Origin: Acidobacteriota bacterium
GTDB lineage: Bacteria; Acidobacteriota; Blastocatellia; Pyrinomonadales; Pyrinomonadaceae
NCBI GenBank assembly: GCA_019247865.1
Contig: JAFBAJ010000152.1
Location: 1-5,103, forward strand
Length of the DNA: 5,103 bases
Reading direction: 5' to 3'
Shown here piece by piece: positions 1 to 5,103 of this stretch; the stretch's first letter is position 1, and every line of letters begins with the position of its first letter. The notes under the pieces were generated by a model that was not told the origin of the DNA, made no database searches, and worked only from the letters and a program-made list of their open reading frames with translations. The position numbers and the translations under genes were made by a program.

Positions 1-218
1 AGGAGGCGGCTCCACTCGATGTGATAGTAGCCGTCATAGTCGCCGCAGCAGATGCTGCCCGTCGAAAACTGTAGCTTCTGGAAGACAATCGTAATGACGA
101 TCGCGCCGAGCGACAGATAGATCAGCCGCGTCGCACTCTCGTTCGACAGCAGGCTTTCCAGGCGACGCGCGCCGCGCTTCTCTTTGACCTCGATTGATTC
201 ACTGACCGCATCCGGCAT
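1..218 (-). CDS. Partial membrane protein, N-terminal 72 residues; possible GT-C-type glycosyltransferase
   Basis: The frame starts at an ATG whose first base is 218 and stays open to the left edge, so only the N-terminus is seen. Residues 1-30 are charged and probably cytoplasmic, with an Arg/Lys-rich patch around 12-19. Residues 32-46 form a hydrophobic segment that fits a first transmembrane helix. Next comes a short loop with two cysteines (57-58) and the motif GDYDGYYHIEW at 59-69. In GT-C membrane glycosyltransferases such as the STT3/AglB/PglB oligosaccharyltransferases, an acidic D-x-D-type motif lies in the first external loop, just after the first helix. Both the position and the 'D-G-Y-Y-H' wording agree. 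Assignment to that fold is inference from 14 residues; another polytopic membrane protein is possible. No strong Shine-Dalgarno is visible: GGGG lies about 10 nt upstream. Confidence 0.6.
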   Translation of the reverse strand, partial: MPDAVSESIEVKEKRGARRLESLLSNESATRLIYLSLGAIVITIVFQKLQFSTGSICCGDYDGYYHIEWSRL

Positions 219-328
219 AGTTTTCAGACCCCACGCGCGGGTGTGGGACGCGCCTCAAGTATTTTTTTTAGAGGAGGGGCACTGAAACACATTAGCATGA
301 AGGCCGCCGCACTGGAAATAGTTTCATC

Positions 329-428
329 TCACCGCAGAGGCGCAGAGTTCGCGCAGAGGAAACGCAGAGAGTTGAATCCGCTCAATCCTCTGCGTTATCT
401 CTGCGACTTCTCTGCGTCTCTGCGGTGA
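329..428. repeat. 100-bp imperfect palindrome made of mirrored CGCAGAG units
   Basis: The left arm carries CGCAGAG starting at 333, 341, 352 and 363. The right arm carries its complement CTCTGCG starting at 388, 399, 410 and 418. The spacing is 8, 11, 11 on the left and 11, 11, 8 on the right, an exact mirror. The outer ends TCACCGCAGAG (329-339) and CTCTGCGGTGA (418-428) are perfectly complementary, and the middle (TTGA at 372-375 with TCAA at 382-385) also pairs. The transcript could fold into one long hairpin with a loop of about 6 nt. From memory, similar CACCGCAGAG/CTCTGCGGTG repeats are scattered between genes in several bacterial phyla, so this is probably a dispersed, non-coding REP- or MITE-like element. 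It lies 9 nt past the stop of the response regulator gene and may end or stabilise that transcript. Confidence 0.85.
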
Positions 429-437
429 ATCGTTCTT

Positions 438-953
438 TTAATGTGATCCATGTCGAAGTCCGGAGAGCAAATCCAGCAGCGAGATCGGATTGATGGGCTT
501 GGTGAGGTGTGCGTTAAAACCGGATTTGAGTGCGCGCTCGCGGTCATCGTAGAGCGCGAACCCGGTCACGGCGACCAGCGGCACGCCCTTGTAGCCGGGC
601 AGCGCGCGCAGGGCTTCGGCCAGTTGGTAGCCGTCCATCTCCGGCATCCCGATATCCGAGACGACGATGTCAAACCGCTCGCCCTGCGCCGCCACGAGAG
701 CTTCGGCCGCAGACTTCGCCGTCGTCACTTCGTAGTCGTCGTGCCGCAGGAGTATGGCGAGCATCTCCAGCACATCCGGCGCGTCGTCCACGACCAGCGC
801 GTGCGGCTTGCGTCCCTCCTTTGACAGACCTGTCGGCAGACCTCTCTGCGTCTGTTCATCCTTGTTCGGAGGCGAGAGAAATGCTGAAGAGAATTTTTTG
901 GAATTAAGAGGTGCGCTCTGAAACACGGGCGCGTGTGTGTGACGTTCTTTCAT
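438..953 (-). CDS. Single-domain (CheY-like) response regulator
   Basis: This is a stand-alone receiver domain that would accept phosphate from a histidine kinase; no output domain follows. With the start at 953 the protein has 171 residues, and the receiver occupies about 49-168. Visible landmarks are the acidic pair D56-D57 (in LVVDD), the phosphoacceptor D100 (in VVSDIGMPEMDG), the switch threonine T130 (in VAVTG) and the lysine K152 (in LTKP). The usual switch aromatic two to three residues before that Lys is a histidine (H149), a wording common in receivers of hybrid kinases. The first 48 residues are unlike any known domain and look disordered. An upstream in-frame ATG at 1070 would add 39 residues, but those codons are AT-richer and lack a ribosome site, so 953 is preferred. 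Cognate kinase and target cannot be told: no kinase gene is in the window. Confidence 0.85.
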   Translation of the reverse strand: MKERHTHAPVFQSAPLNSKKFSSAFLSPPNKDEQTQRGLPTGLSKEGRKPHALVVDDAPDVLEMLAILLRHDDYEVTTAKSAAEALVAAQGERFDIVVSDIGMPEMDGYQLAEALRALPGYKGVPLVAVTGFALYDDRERALKSGFNAHLTKPINPISLLDLLSGLRHGSH

Positions 954-957
954 AAAA

Positions 958-962
958 CTTCC
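958..962 (-). promoter_or_regulatory. Ribosome binding site supporting the 953 start of the response regulator
   Basis: Read on the minus strand, GGAAG stands 4 nt before the ATG at 953 (its GGA core is 6 nt away). The alternative ATG at 1070 is preceded by GACTAGAAA, which contains no purine-rich core. This is modest evidence and decides the start only together with the composition of the intervening codons. Confidence 0.45.
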
Positions 963-1154
963 GGCTTTCTCGATCGATAGTTGCGAAGTACTTGAATCAA
1001 ACCACAAAGCAGGACGAAGATGCAACTGCTTTCGAGTTGAAATCGATGGCGGCACAATCATTTCAAACATTTTCTAGTCATTTGCTTCAATTGCGTGACA
1101 TACTATGCGCAAGTTTGCTTTTTCGATCTTGAAAGTGCCGCGAGCACACATAAA

Positions 1155-1160
1155 GGGAGG
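1155..1160 (+). promoter_or_regulatory. Ribosome binding site of the histone-like gene
   Basis: GGGAGG lies 9 nt before the ATG at 1170 and is a strong Shine-Dalgarno match. It fixes the start at 1170 instead of the earlier in-frame ATG at 1095, which has no such site and would add 25 residues unlike the Lys-rich protein that follows. Confidence 0.75.
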
Positions 1161-1169
1161 AAGAAAAGG

Positions 1170-1577
1170 ATGGCAACTAAAAAGGCCAGCAAGAAATCGG
1201 GTGGTGGCAGCAAGGCGGGCAAGAAATCGAGTCCGGCCAAAAAATCCGGCGGCAAGAAGGCCGCGAAGAAAAGCGCACCCGGCAAGAAGTCTGCGGCGAA
1301 GAGCGGCGCGAAGAAGGCCGGAGCCAAGAAGGCTTCGTCCGGCAAGGCCGCGTCCGCCGGCAAGAAGGCTTCCGGCAAGAAGGCCGCGAAGAAGTCGGGC
1401 GGCGGCGGCAAGCGCGCCTCGCGCGGCATCATCGGCACGGTGAAGAAAGTGGTCTCGGATGCTCTCGGCGGAGCCGTGACGGGCGCAGCTAAAGGCGCTG
1501 TCAAAGGAGCCATCACAGCCGTCGCGCCAGCATCAGTCGCCGAAGCAACCGGCGCGAAAGAGAAAGAGAAGAAGTAA
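1170..1577 (+). CDS. Histone H1-like Lys/Ala/Ser/Gly-rich protein with glycine-zipper tail
   Basis: The 135-residue product is probably a DNA-binding, nucleoid-associated protein. Residues 1-85 are almost only Lys, Ala, Ser and Gly with KK pairs every four to six residues (for example KKAAKKS at 29-35 and 70-76). This resembles the tail of eukaryotic histone H1 and bacterial H1-like proteins such as AlgP or Chlamydia Hc1/Hc2, which neutralise DNA phosphate charge. Residues 86-119 differ: GIIGTVKKVVSDAL leads into GAVT-GAAK-GAVK-GAIT, with Gly at 101, 105, 109 and 113, which puts all the glycines on one helix face. The end is charged (KEKEKK). There is no signal peptide or cysteine. The DNA is repetitive (many AAGAAGGC-like codons) and could change length by slippage. 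The repetitive composition makes assignment to a precise family unsafe; a role in chromosome packaging is inference from charge alone. Confidence 0.8.
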   Translation: MATKKASKKSGGGSKAGKKSSPAKKSGGKKAAKKSAPGKKSAAKSGAKKAGAKKASSGKAASAGKKASGKKAAKKSGGGGKRASRGIIGTVKKVVSDALGGAVTGAAKGAVKGAITAVAPASVAEATGAKEKEKK

Positions 1578-1594
1578 GAATCGGTTTGGGTTTT

Positions 1595-1647
1595 GGTCCG
1601 AGTCCTTTGGTCTTCGTGCAAAGACCAAAGACCAAAGGACTCAGACC
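1595..1647 (+). repeat. Strong hairpin with 20-nt arms, 19 of 20 paired, two pairing registers
   Basis: The arm 1595-1614 (GGTCCGAGTCCTTTGGTCTT) is the reverse complement of 1628-1647 apart from one C/A mismatch (1599 against 1643), leaving a 13-nt loop. The 3' side repeats AAAGACC twice (1620-1626 and 1627-1633) and then AAAGGAC. The tip of the left arm, CTTTGGTCTT (1605-1614), can therefore pair instead with AAGACCAAAG at 1621-1630 around a 6-nt loop. It begins 17 nt after the histone-like stop and ends 9 nt before the hydrolase ATG. No T-tract follows on either strand, so a classic intrinsic terminator is unlikely. It could be a dispersed palindrome, an mRNA-end stabiliser, or a 5' structure affecting the hydrolase start. 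Confidence 0.75.
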
Positions 1648-1656
1648 TGATCTGTT

Positions 1657-2325
1657 ATGTATCCGGCTGGCAATCTTTTCATCCCGGCCCCGCACGGTCG
1701 GCTCGAAGCGATCCTCAAAGAGCCGCGTGGCGAGGGCGCGCGCGGCGTCGCGTTGCTCCTGCATCCGCACCCTTTGGGCGGCGGAACGATGCACAACAAG
1801 GTCGTCTTTCGCGCGGGCGCGGCGTTGAATGAAGCAGGGCTGACAGTGCTGCGCATCAACTTTCGCGGCGTCGGCGCGAGCACGGGCGAGCACGACGAGG
1901 GGCGCGGAGAGTTGGAAGACGTGCGCGCCGGACTGGACTATCTCTCAGCGCATTACCCAGGGCAGGAGATCACGCTCGCGGGCTTTTCGTTCGGCGCACG
2001 CGTCGGCCTCGAAGTCGGCGTCGCCGACGAGCGGGTCGTGCGGCTCATCAGCCTCGGCACGCCCGTGGACAAATACGATTTCACCTTCCTCGAAGCCTGC
2101 CGCAAGCCGATCCTCTTCGTGCACGGCGACCGCGACGAGTACGGCGACGTGAATCATTTGAAGCAGCTGGTCGCACGCCTCCCGCCGGAGGCGCACGCAC
2201 GGCTCGAAATCATCCCCGGCGCAGGCCACTTCTTCGACGAACACCTTGACCGGATGAAACAGCTCATCACGGAATGGATTAACGAATGCATACCTACACA
2301 GACCCTGCGATCCGCATCACGATGA
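1657..2325 (+). CDS. Alpha/beta hydrolase of the COG2945-like type
   Basis: The 222-residue protein matches compact alpha/beta hydrolases without a large lid. [15 protein letters not shown] at 36-50 is characteristic of the group and lies where the oxyanion loop forms. The nucleophile elbow is GFSFG (109-113) with Ser111. The likely catalytic acid is Asp160 in HGDRDE (156-161) and the histidine is His191 in GAGHFF (188-193), so the triad is complete. No signal peptide is seen, so it is probably cytoplasmic. The substrate of this group is not defined; an ester or thioester is likely. An in-frame TGA at 1648-1650 rules out a longer start, yet no Shine-Dalgarno stands close to this ATG: the only AAAGGA (1634-1639) is 17 nt away and inside the hairpin arm. 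The 3' end overlaps the thioesterase gene by 40 nt, which suggests translational coupling. Confidence 0.85.
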   Translation: MYPAGNLFIPAPHGRLEAILKEPRGEGARGVALLLHPHPLGGGTMHNKVVFRAGAALNEAGLTVLRINFRGVGASTGEHDEGRGELEDVRAGLDYLSAHYPGQEITLAGFSFGARVGLEVGVADERVVRLISLGTPVDKYDFTFLEACRKPILFVHGDRDEYGDVNHLKQLVARLPPEAHARLEIIPGAGHFFDEHLDRMKQLITEWINECIPTQTLRSASR

Positions 2326-2672
2326 TGCCGCGCGACACGAACCCGCAGGGGACGATCTTCGGCGGCATCATCCTGAGCTACATCGACACGGCCGGAGCCA
2401 TCGAAGCTCATCGCCACACGCGCATCGACCGCTTCGTCACCGTCGCGATGCGCGAAGTCATCTTTCACAAACCGGTCTTCGTCGGCGACCTCGTCAGCTT
2501 CTACGCCGAGACGACCAAAGTCGGCAACACCTCCATCACCGTCCGCGTCATCGTCGAGGCCGAACGCTACGGCGGCACAGGCGAGCGCATTCAAGTGACC
2601 GAGGCAGAGGTCGTCTACGTCGCTGTGGATGAGCACCGGAAGAAGATGCGGATCACAGTGGCTGCACCCTGA
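2286..2672 (+). CDS. Hotdog-fold acyl-CoA thioesterase, YciA/ACOT7-like
   Basis: The product (128 residues) should hydrolyse acyl-CoA to free acid and CoA in the cytoplasm. It fits the single-hotdog YciA family in length and sequence. The opening strand [21 protein letters not shown] (7-27) matches the family pattern with Asn19 and the FGG turn, and [11 protein letters not shown] (31-41) holds the conserved Asp34 of the active site. [21 protein letters not shown] (50-70) and the [12 protein letters not shown] strand (82-93) complete the fold. The family works as dimers pairing into hexamers. The start at 2286 keeps the first beta strand and has GGA 7 nt before it; an alternative ATG at 2322 would give a 4-nt ATGA overlap with the hydrolase stop but would lose that strand. 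Pairing with a hydrolase gene suggests a shared role in acyl-group turnover (inference). The specific acyl chain cannot be told. Confidence 0.88.
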   Translation: MHTYTDPAIRITMMPRDTNPQGTIFGGIILSYIDTAGAIEAHRHTRIDRFVTVAMREVIFHKPVFVGDLVSFYAETTKVGNTSITVRVIVEAERYGGTGERIQVTEAEVVYVAVDEHRKKMRITVAAP

Positions 2673-2698
2673 TCGCCGCGCCCGGTCTGCCCTTAGGA

Positions 2699-3874
2699 TT
2701 AGAAAGAGAACCCGAACAGAGCCTCGACCCCCGTGACCTTGCCATTGGCGGCAGTGATGTTGAGCCGCGCATCGCCTCTCGCAGCGCCGAGCTTGATGTC
2801 GGCCAGCGATATCGTGATTGAGGTGCTCTTGGCCGCCGTGTCTTTGGCGAAGTCAAAAGTGATGGTGGTGCCGCCATCCCAGGACAGCTTGCCATCGAAA
2901 CCAATCTTTCTCGTAATGGAATTAGCGCCACGGACCTGCTCAAACTGAAACCCGACCTGGAGGTGTGTGCTGCCGAGGACCCCCGCGTACTTTCCCTTCA
3001 ACGTGAGACTGGTGGCTCCGGCGCCGGGAGTTGACCCGTCCTTCTTGGAGACGATGAAATCCAGTTCGCCGCCATCGCCGGTCGCCGGATTCTTGGGATT
3101 GAATTTCGCCTTAATAGTCAGGGTCGTCTCCTTCACTTGAGACTCGCCGGCTCCGGTCGTCTGTCGATCAATGAGGTATGAGATCTCGCCCCGCTCGGAA
3201 AAGGAGATTTCCCCCTGGAACTGAATTCTTTTGAGCCCCTTCTTGTTGTACTCGTACATGAGCTGGTTGAAGCCGCGCACGACCACCGCCTTGGGCAGCT
3301 CGAAGGTATCGAGCGTGCCGTCCTCACGCTTGTACTTAAAGTCCAGCCGGGGCGTTCCAGCATCCACCGCCGTCTGGTTGAGCGCCCACTCGCCCACAAA
3401 GCCGAGGATTGACTCTCTTGAGAGATCTTTCTTATTGAAGAAGTGGAACATAAAGCGGCTGCGCTCGTCCTTGATAAATCCGTCGATGACAGACTTCTCA
3501 CCGTTGATGGTGATGCTCAGGTCGTGCGTCTCGGAGAGGTCCCATTCTCCGCGCAGGTCGAAGCCGAAAACATTATTGGTATGAGGGCGGACTTTTAAGA
3601 CGGCGTCGCGGGTCTCATAGCGCGGGACATTGCCGAGCACGGTATCGAAATTAAAAACGTCCGCGTTGCCGTCGTTGATGACGAGATGGTTGTTTGCGTT
3701 GAACTTCCATTTGACATCAAAGGGAGTCTCACCGCCCGCATCTTTTTTGAGCACGATCTGATTCTTATTATTCGTCCCCCAGGTGCCGGTTTTCTTGCCC
3801 GTGCTGTCATTGACTGTTCCCAATGCGTCAAATTCAAAAGTGTCCGTCCCTTTGGTCAATTTGAATCCTGCCAT
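2699..3874 (-). CDS. Unrecognised beta-rich repeat protein, 391 residues
   Basis: I do not recognise the family. The sequence is rich in alternating hydrophobic strands with turns of Gly, Asn and Asp, and has almost no helix-like stretches. It has no N-terminal signal peptide, no transmembrane helix and no cysteine. Similar pieces recur: DTFEFDALGTV (11-21) resembles DVFNFDTVLGNV (72-83), and blocks open with G-x-W or similar at 30 (GTW), 109 (GEW), 161 (GEW), 221 (GEI), 294 (GKY) and 328 (GKL), spaced 34 to 79 residues apart. The end GFSF, with Phe last, recalls outer-membrane barrel C-termini, but without a signal peptide export by the usual route is doubtful. The start is well supported by AAGGAG 6 nt before the ATG. 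It lies 37 nt after the Omp85-like gene on the same strand and so is likely co-transcribed with it. Function unknown. Confidence 0.75.
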   Translation of the reverse strand: MAGFKLTKGTDTFEFDALGTVNDSTGKKTGTWGTNNKNQIVLKKDAGGETPFDVKWKFNANNHLVINDGNADVFNFDTVLGNVPRYETRDAVLKVRPHTNNVFGFDLRGEWDLSETHDLSITINGEKSVIDGFIKDERSRFMFHFFNKKDLSRESILGFVGEWALNQTAVDAGTPRLDFKYKREDGTLDTFELPKAVVVRGFNQLMYEYNKKGLKRIQFQGEISFSERGEISYLIDRQTTGAGESQVKETTLTIKAKFNPKNPATGDGGELDFIVSKKDGSTPGAGATSLTLKGKYAGVLGSTHLQVGFQFEQVRGANSITRKIGFDGKLSWDGGTTITFDFAKDTAAKSTSITISLADIKLGAARGDARLNITAANGKVTGVEALFGFSF

Positions 3875-3880
3875 AACATT

Positions 3881-3886
3881 CTCCTT
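3881..3886 (-). promoter_or_regulatory. Ribosome binding site of the 391-residue beta-rich protein
   Basis: AAGGAG on the minus strand stands 6 nt before the ATG at 3874, a near-ideal Shine-Dalgarno. It shows that translation starts here, so no signal peptide has been missed upstream. It lies in the 38-nt gap after the preceding Omp85-like gene. Confidence 0.8.
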
Positions 3887-3912
3887 CTCGACGCCTTTCA
3901 GCGGCTGTGTGT

Positions 3913-5103
3913 TTAGAACGGAAGATTGGTCGTTAAGTTAAAATAGAACCGGCCGTGTCCTCTGCCGGCCGTGGTCTCGCCGAGCCCATACGCCCAGTCG
4001 AGTTTGAGTATGATCCGGTTGTAGTCCACACGCAGCCCCACGCCGGGGCCTGCACGCAGACCGGATTTCGCATCAATCGTTTTATAAATCCCACCCACAT
4101 CCACGAAACCTGCCACCCACGCATGGTCTCGCACAAAGGCGAAAAGATTCTCGACCAGGCCGGGCTTGTCATCCGGCGAACGGGTAAAAGATTTATATCT
4201 GGAGCGGTTGGCTCCGGGCACCTGCAACCACAATTCGCTTTGCAGGCTCCAGAGCCCGCGACCGTGCGCCTCATCACGACGGAAGCCACGGATGACATCG
4301 CCGCTCAATGAAGGCAGCTCAAAGAGAGGGGTGCGGGAGCTTGCCAGTTGCGCGTGCCCCGTGAGGTCTATGACATAACGCCAGGGCTTCTTCTCTCTAA
4401 AATTTCCGGTCAACGAAAAGAGAGTGAAACGCGGCTCGTCCCGACCGGTGCCCAACCCGAACTCGACCTGCGGAGAGAGAGAGGCTTCTTTCCGGTATCC
4501 CGGCCCGGAGGAGCTAAAGAGATAGTTGAGGCCAACGTTGAGCGTCGTCAGATTCTGCTTGGCGACGGTCACATCATCTCGCCGCAGGGCGACGGTTTGC
4601 CGCTTGCCTTCGGCGAAGAGTCTCAGCCCGGTGACGCCGGGCTTGCCGAACAGACCGAACAACGGCTCGCGCCGCTTTCCGAATAATTCCAGCTCGATGC
4701 GCGCCTCGCCGCCCGTGCGCCGCTCGTCGGTCTTGAGTCCAGCGAACACGCGCTGCGCCTCGAAGTCCGTGCCCCCGTTGACCGCGTATTTAAGTCTGCG
4801 CCCCAGGGCTCTGAAGAAGGCGTAGTCGCCGGAATAGTCCAGCTTTCCAAACGCCTCGTTGTTGCCGCCTGCTTCCAGTGAGAGGTCGCCGGGCCCGGCT
4901 CCAGCACGCCTGTAGATAAAGATCGGACGCCAGCCCTGATCCGGCTTGTAGGCCGCGCCGCCCGCGACGTAGTTGCGTTTCACCTCGCGGTCTTTGATAT
5001 TTTTCGAGTTCGCCACGGGGGCGGGCGTCGGGCTCGGAGATGCCGCTGGTGACGGCGTGGGCGAGGCCGAAGGAGTGGGCGACGCAGAGGGTGACGGCTC
5101 GGG
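3913..5103 (-). CDS. Omp85-superfamily (BamA/TamA-like) outer-membrane beta-barrel, N-terminus outside the window
   Basis: 396 residues are visible and the frame is open to the right edge. Visible residues 1-29 are almost only Pro, Ser, Thr and Ala (SASPTP repeated), a flexible linker. The remaining 367 residues look like a 16-stranded barrel: alternating strands such as LSLEAGGNNEAFGKLDYSG, the Omp85 hallmark IRGF followed by GLWSLQSELWLQVP (the RGF codons lie at 4282-4290; this loop-6 motif folds into the pore), then GPGVGLRVDYNRIILKLDWAYGLG and a C-terminal strand ending in LTTNLPF, with the terminal Phe read by the barrel-assembly machinery. The family inserts or passes proteins, or anchors a fused domain, in the outer membrane. 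POTRA domains, which usually touch the barrel, are not seen; the linker suggests another N-terminal domain or a simple lipoprotein or signal leader. A GTG at 5016 is not a credible start (no ribosome site, codons continue upstream). It could also be a TpsB-like transporter. Confidence 0.85.
   Translation of the reverse strand, partial: PEPSPSASPTPSASPTPSPAASPSPTPAPVANSKNIKDREVKRNYVAGGAAYKPDQGWRPIFIYRRAGAGPGDLSLEAGGNNEAFGKLDYSGDYAFFRALGRRLKYAVNGGTDFEAQRVFAGLKTDERRTGGEARIELELFGKRREPLFGLFGKPGVTGLRLFAEGKRQTVALRRDDVTVAKQNLTTLNVGLNYLFSSSGPGYRKEASLSPQVEFGLGTGRDEPRFTLFSLTGNFREKKPWRYVIDLTGHAQLASSRTPLFELPSLSGDVIRGFRRDEAHGRGLWSLQSELWLQVPGANRSRYKSFTRSPDDKPGLVENLFAFVRDHAWVAGFVDVGGIYKTIDAKSGLRAGPGVGLRVDYNRIILKLDWAYGLGETTAGRGHGRFYFNLTTNLPF
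5017..5103 (-). repeat. Pro/Ser/Thr/Ala low-complexity linker inside the Omp85-like gene
   Basis: All 29 codons read in frame with the barrel and without a stop. They encode mainly Pro, Ser, Thr and Ala with one Glu near the edge, and the unit SASPTP occurs twice in tandem. The nearly pure composition shows that this is part of an extended disordered linker, not a signal peptide. Confidence 0.8.

Larger units (their letters stand above)
954..1169. other. Divergent intergenic region between response regulator and histone-like gene
   Basis: The stretch is AT-richer than its flanks and must carry the promoters of both divergent genes if the response regulator starts at 953. It contains small palindromes (TCGATCGA near 969, AAGTACTT near 985, CAATTG near 1088). 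No pair of -35 and -10 boxes with standard spacing stands out on either strand. TACTAT at 1101-1106 resembles a -10 box for the plus strand but has no -35 partner at 16-18 nt. If the response regulator instead starts at 1070, the spacer shrinks to 99 bp. Confidence 0.4.

Noticed and set aside
224..254. Short inverted repeat CCCAC/GTGGG upstream of the left membrane gene
   Set aside because: Only five base pairs in GC-rich DNA, with no T-tract or neighbouring signal; not significant.
243..428. 61-codon plus-strand ORF
   Set aside because: Two thirds of it lies within the CGCAGAG palindrome or flanking low-complexity DNA, no ribosome site precedes it, and the translation resembles no protein.
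841..854. TCTCTGCGTCT matching the right arm of the palindrome, inside the response regulator gene
   Set aside because: Only 11 nt match, without a partner arm, and it is ordinary coding sequence; chance is enough.
1082..1106. Possible sigma-70 promoter TTGCTT ... TACTAT before the histone-like gene
   Set aside because: The spacer is only 13 nt and TACTAT matches the -10 consensus at four of six positions.
1095..1169. Longer N-terminus for the histone-like protein from ATG 1095
   Set aside because: The strong GGGAGG site is placed for the ATG at 1170, and the extra 25 residues have none of the Lys-rich character.
2673..2698. Bidirectional terminator between the converging genes
   Set aside because: The 26-nt gap shows no stem of useful length and no T-tract on either strand.
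5014..5016. GTG as the start codon of the Omp85-like gene
   Set aside because: No Shine-Dalgarno precedes it, the barrel would have no export signal, and the same frame continues upstream as a clear Pro/Ser/Thr-rich linker.
2699..5103. Classical two-partner secretion pair (TpsB plus TpsA)
   Set aside because: The 391-residue protein has no signal peptide and no filamentous-haemagglutinin-type TPS domain, and its start is fixed by a strong ribosome site.

Overview
The window looks like ordinary chromosomal DNA of a moderately GC-rich, diderm (Gram-negative type) soil or sediment bacterium. The evidence for an outer membrane is a BamA/TamA-like beta-barrel gene at the right end. A lysine/alanine-rich histone H1-like protein, a Pro/Ser/Thr-rich linker and short intergenic palindromic repeats would fit Acidobacteriota (perhaps Blastocatellia), but this is an inference from style, not a demonstrated placement.

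Layout. The first 218 bases are the start of a minus-strand membrane protein that runs off the left edge. Its first transmembrane helix is followed by a D-x-D-G-Y-Y-H stretch like that of GT-C glycosyltransferases. Bases 219-437 have no gene but hold a 100-bp near-perfect palindrome built of mirrored CGCAGAG units. Bases 438-953 (minus) encode a single-domain response regulator. A 216-bp divergent intergenic region separates it from a histone H1-like protein with a glycine-zipper tail (1170-1577, plus). A 53-nt hairpin (1595-1647) with two possible pairing registers follows. It lies 9 nt before an alpha/beta hydrolase gene (1657-2325), which overlaps by 40 nt a hotdog-fold acyl-CoA thioesterase gene of the YciA type (2286-2672). 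These two form a translationally coupled pair.

On the right, two minus-strand genes converge on the thioesterase. The first in transcription order is an Omp85-superfamily barrel (3913 to beyond 5103). Its reading frame stays open to the window edge through a Pro/Ser/Thr/Ala-rich linker, so its true N-terminus lies outside. It is followed after 37 nt by an unrecognised 391-residue beta-rich protein (2699-3874), probably in the same operon. That pair is the most promising place for undescribed biology: an outer-membrane barrel attached to a low-complexity linker instead of visible POTRA domains, plus a partner protein with repeated beta motifs, no signal peptide and a C-terminal Phe.

No tRNA, rRNA, CRISPR array, transposase or integrase was seen. 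I did not find a complete novel system that can be proved from this window alone.
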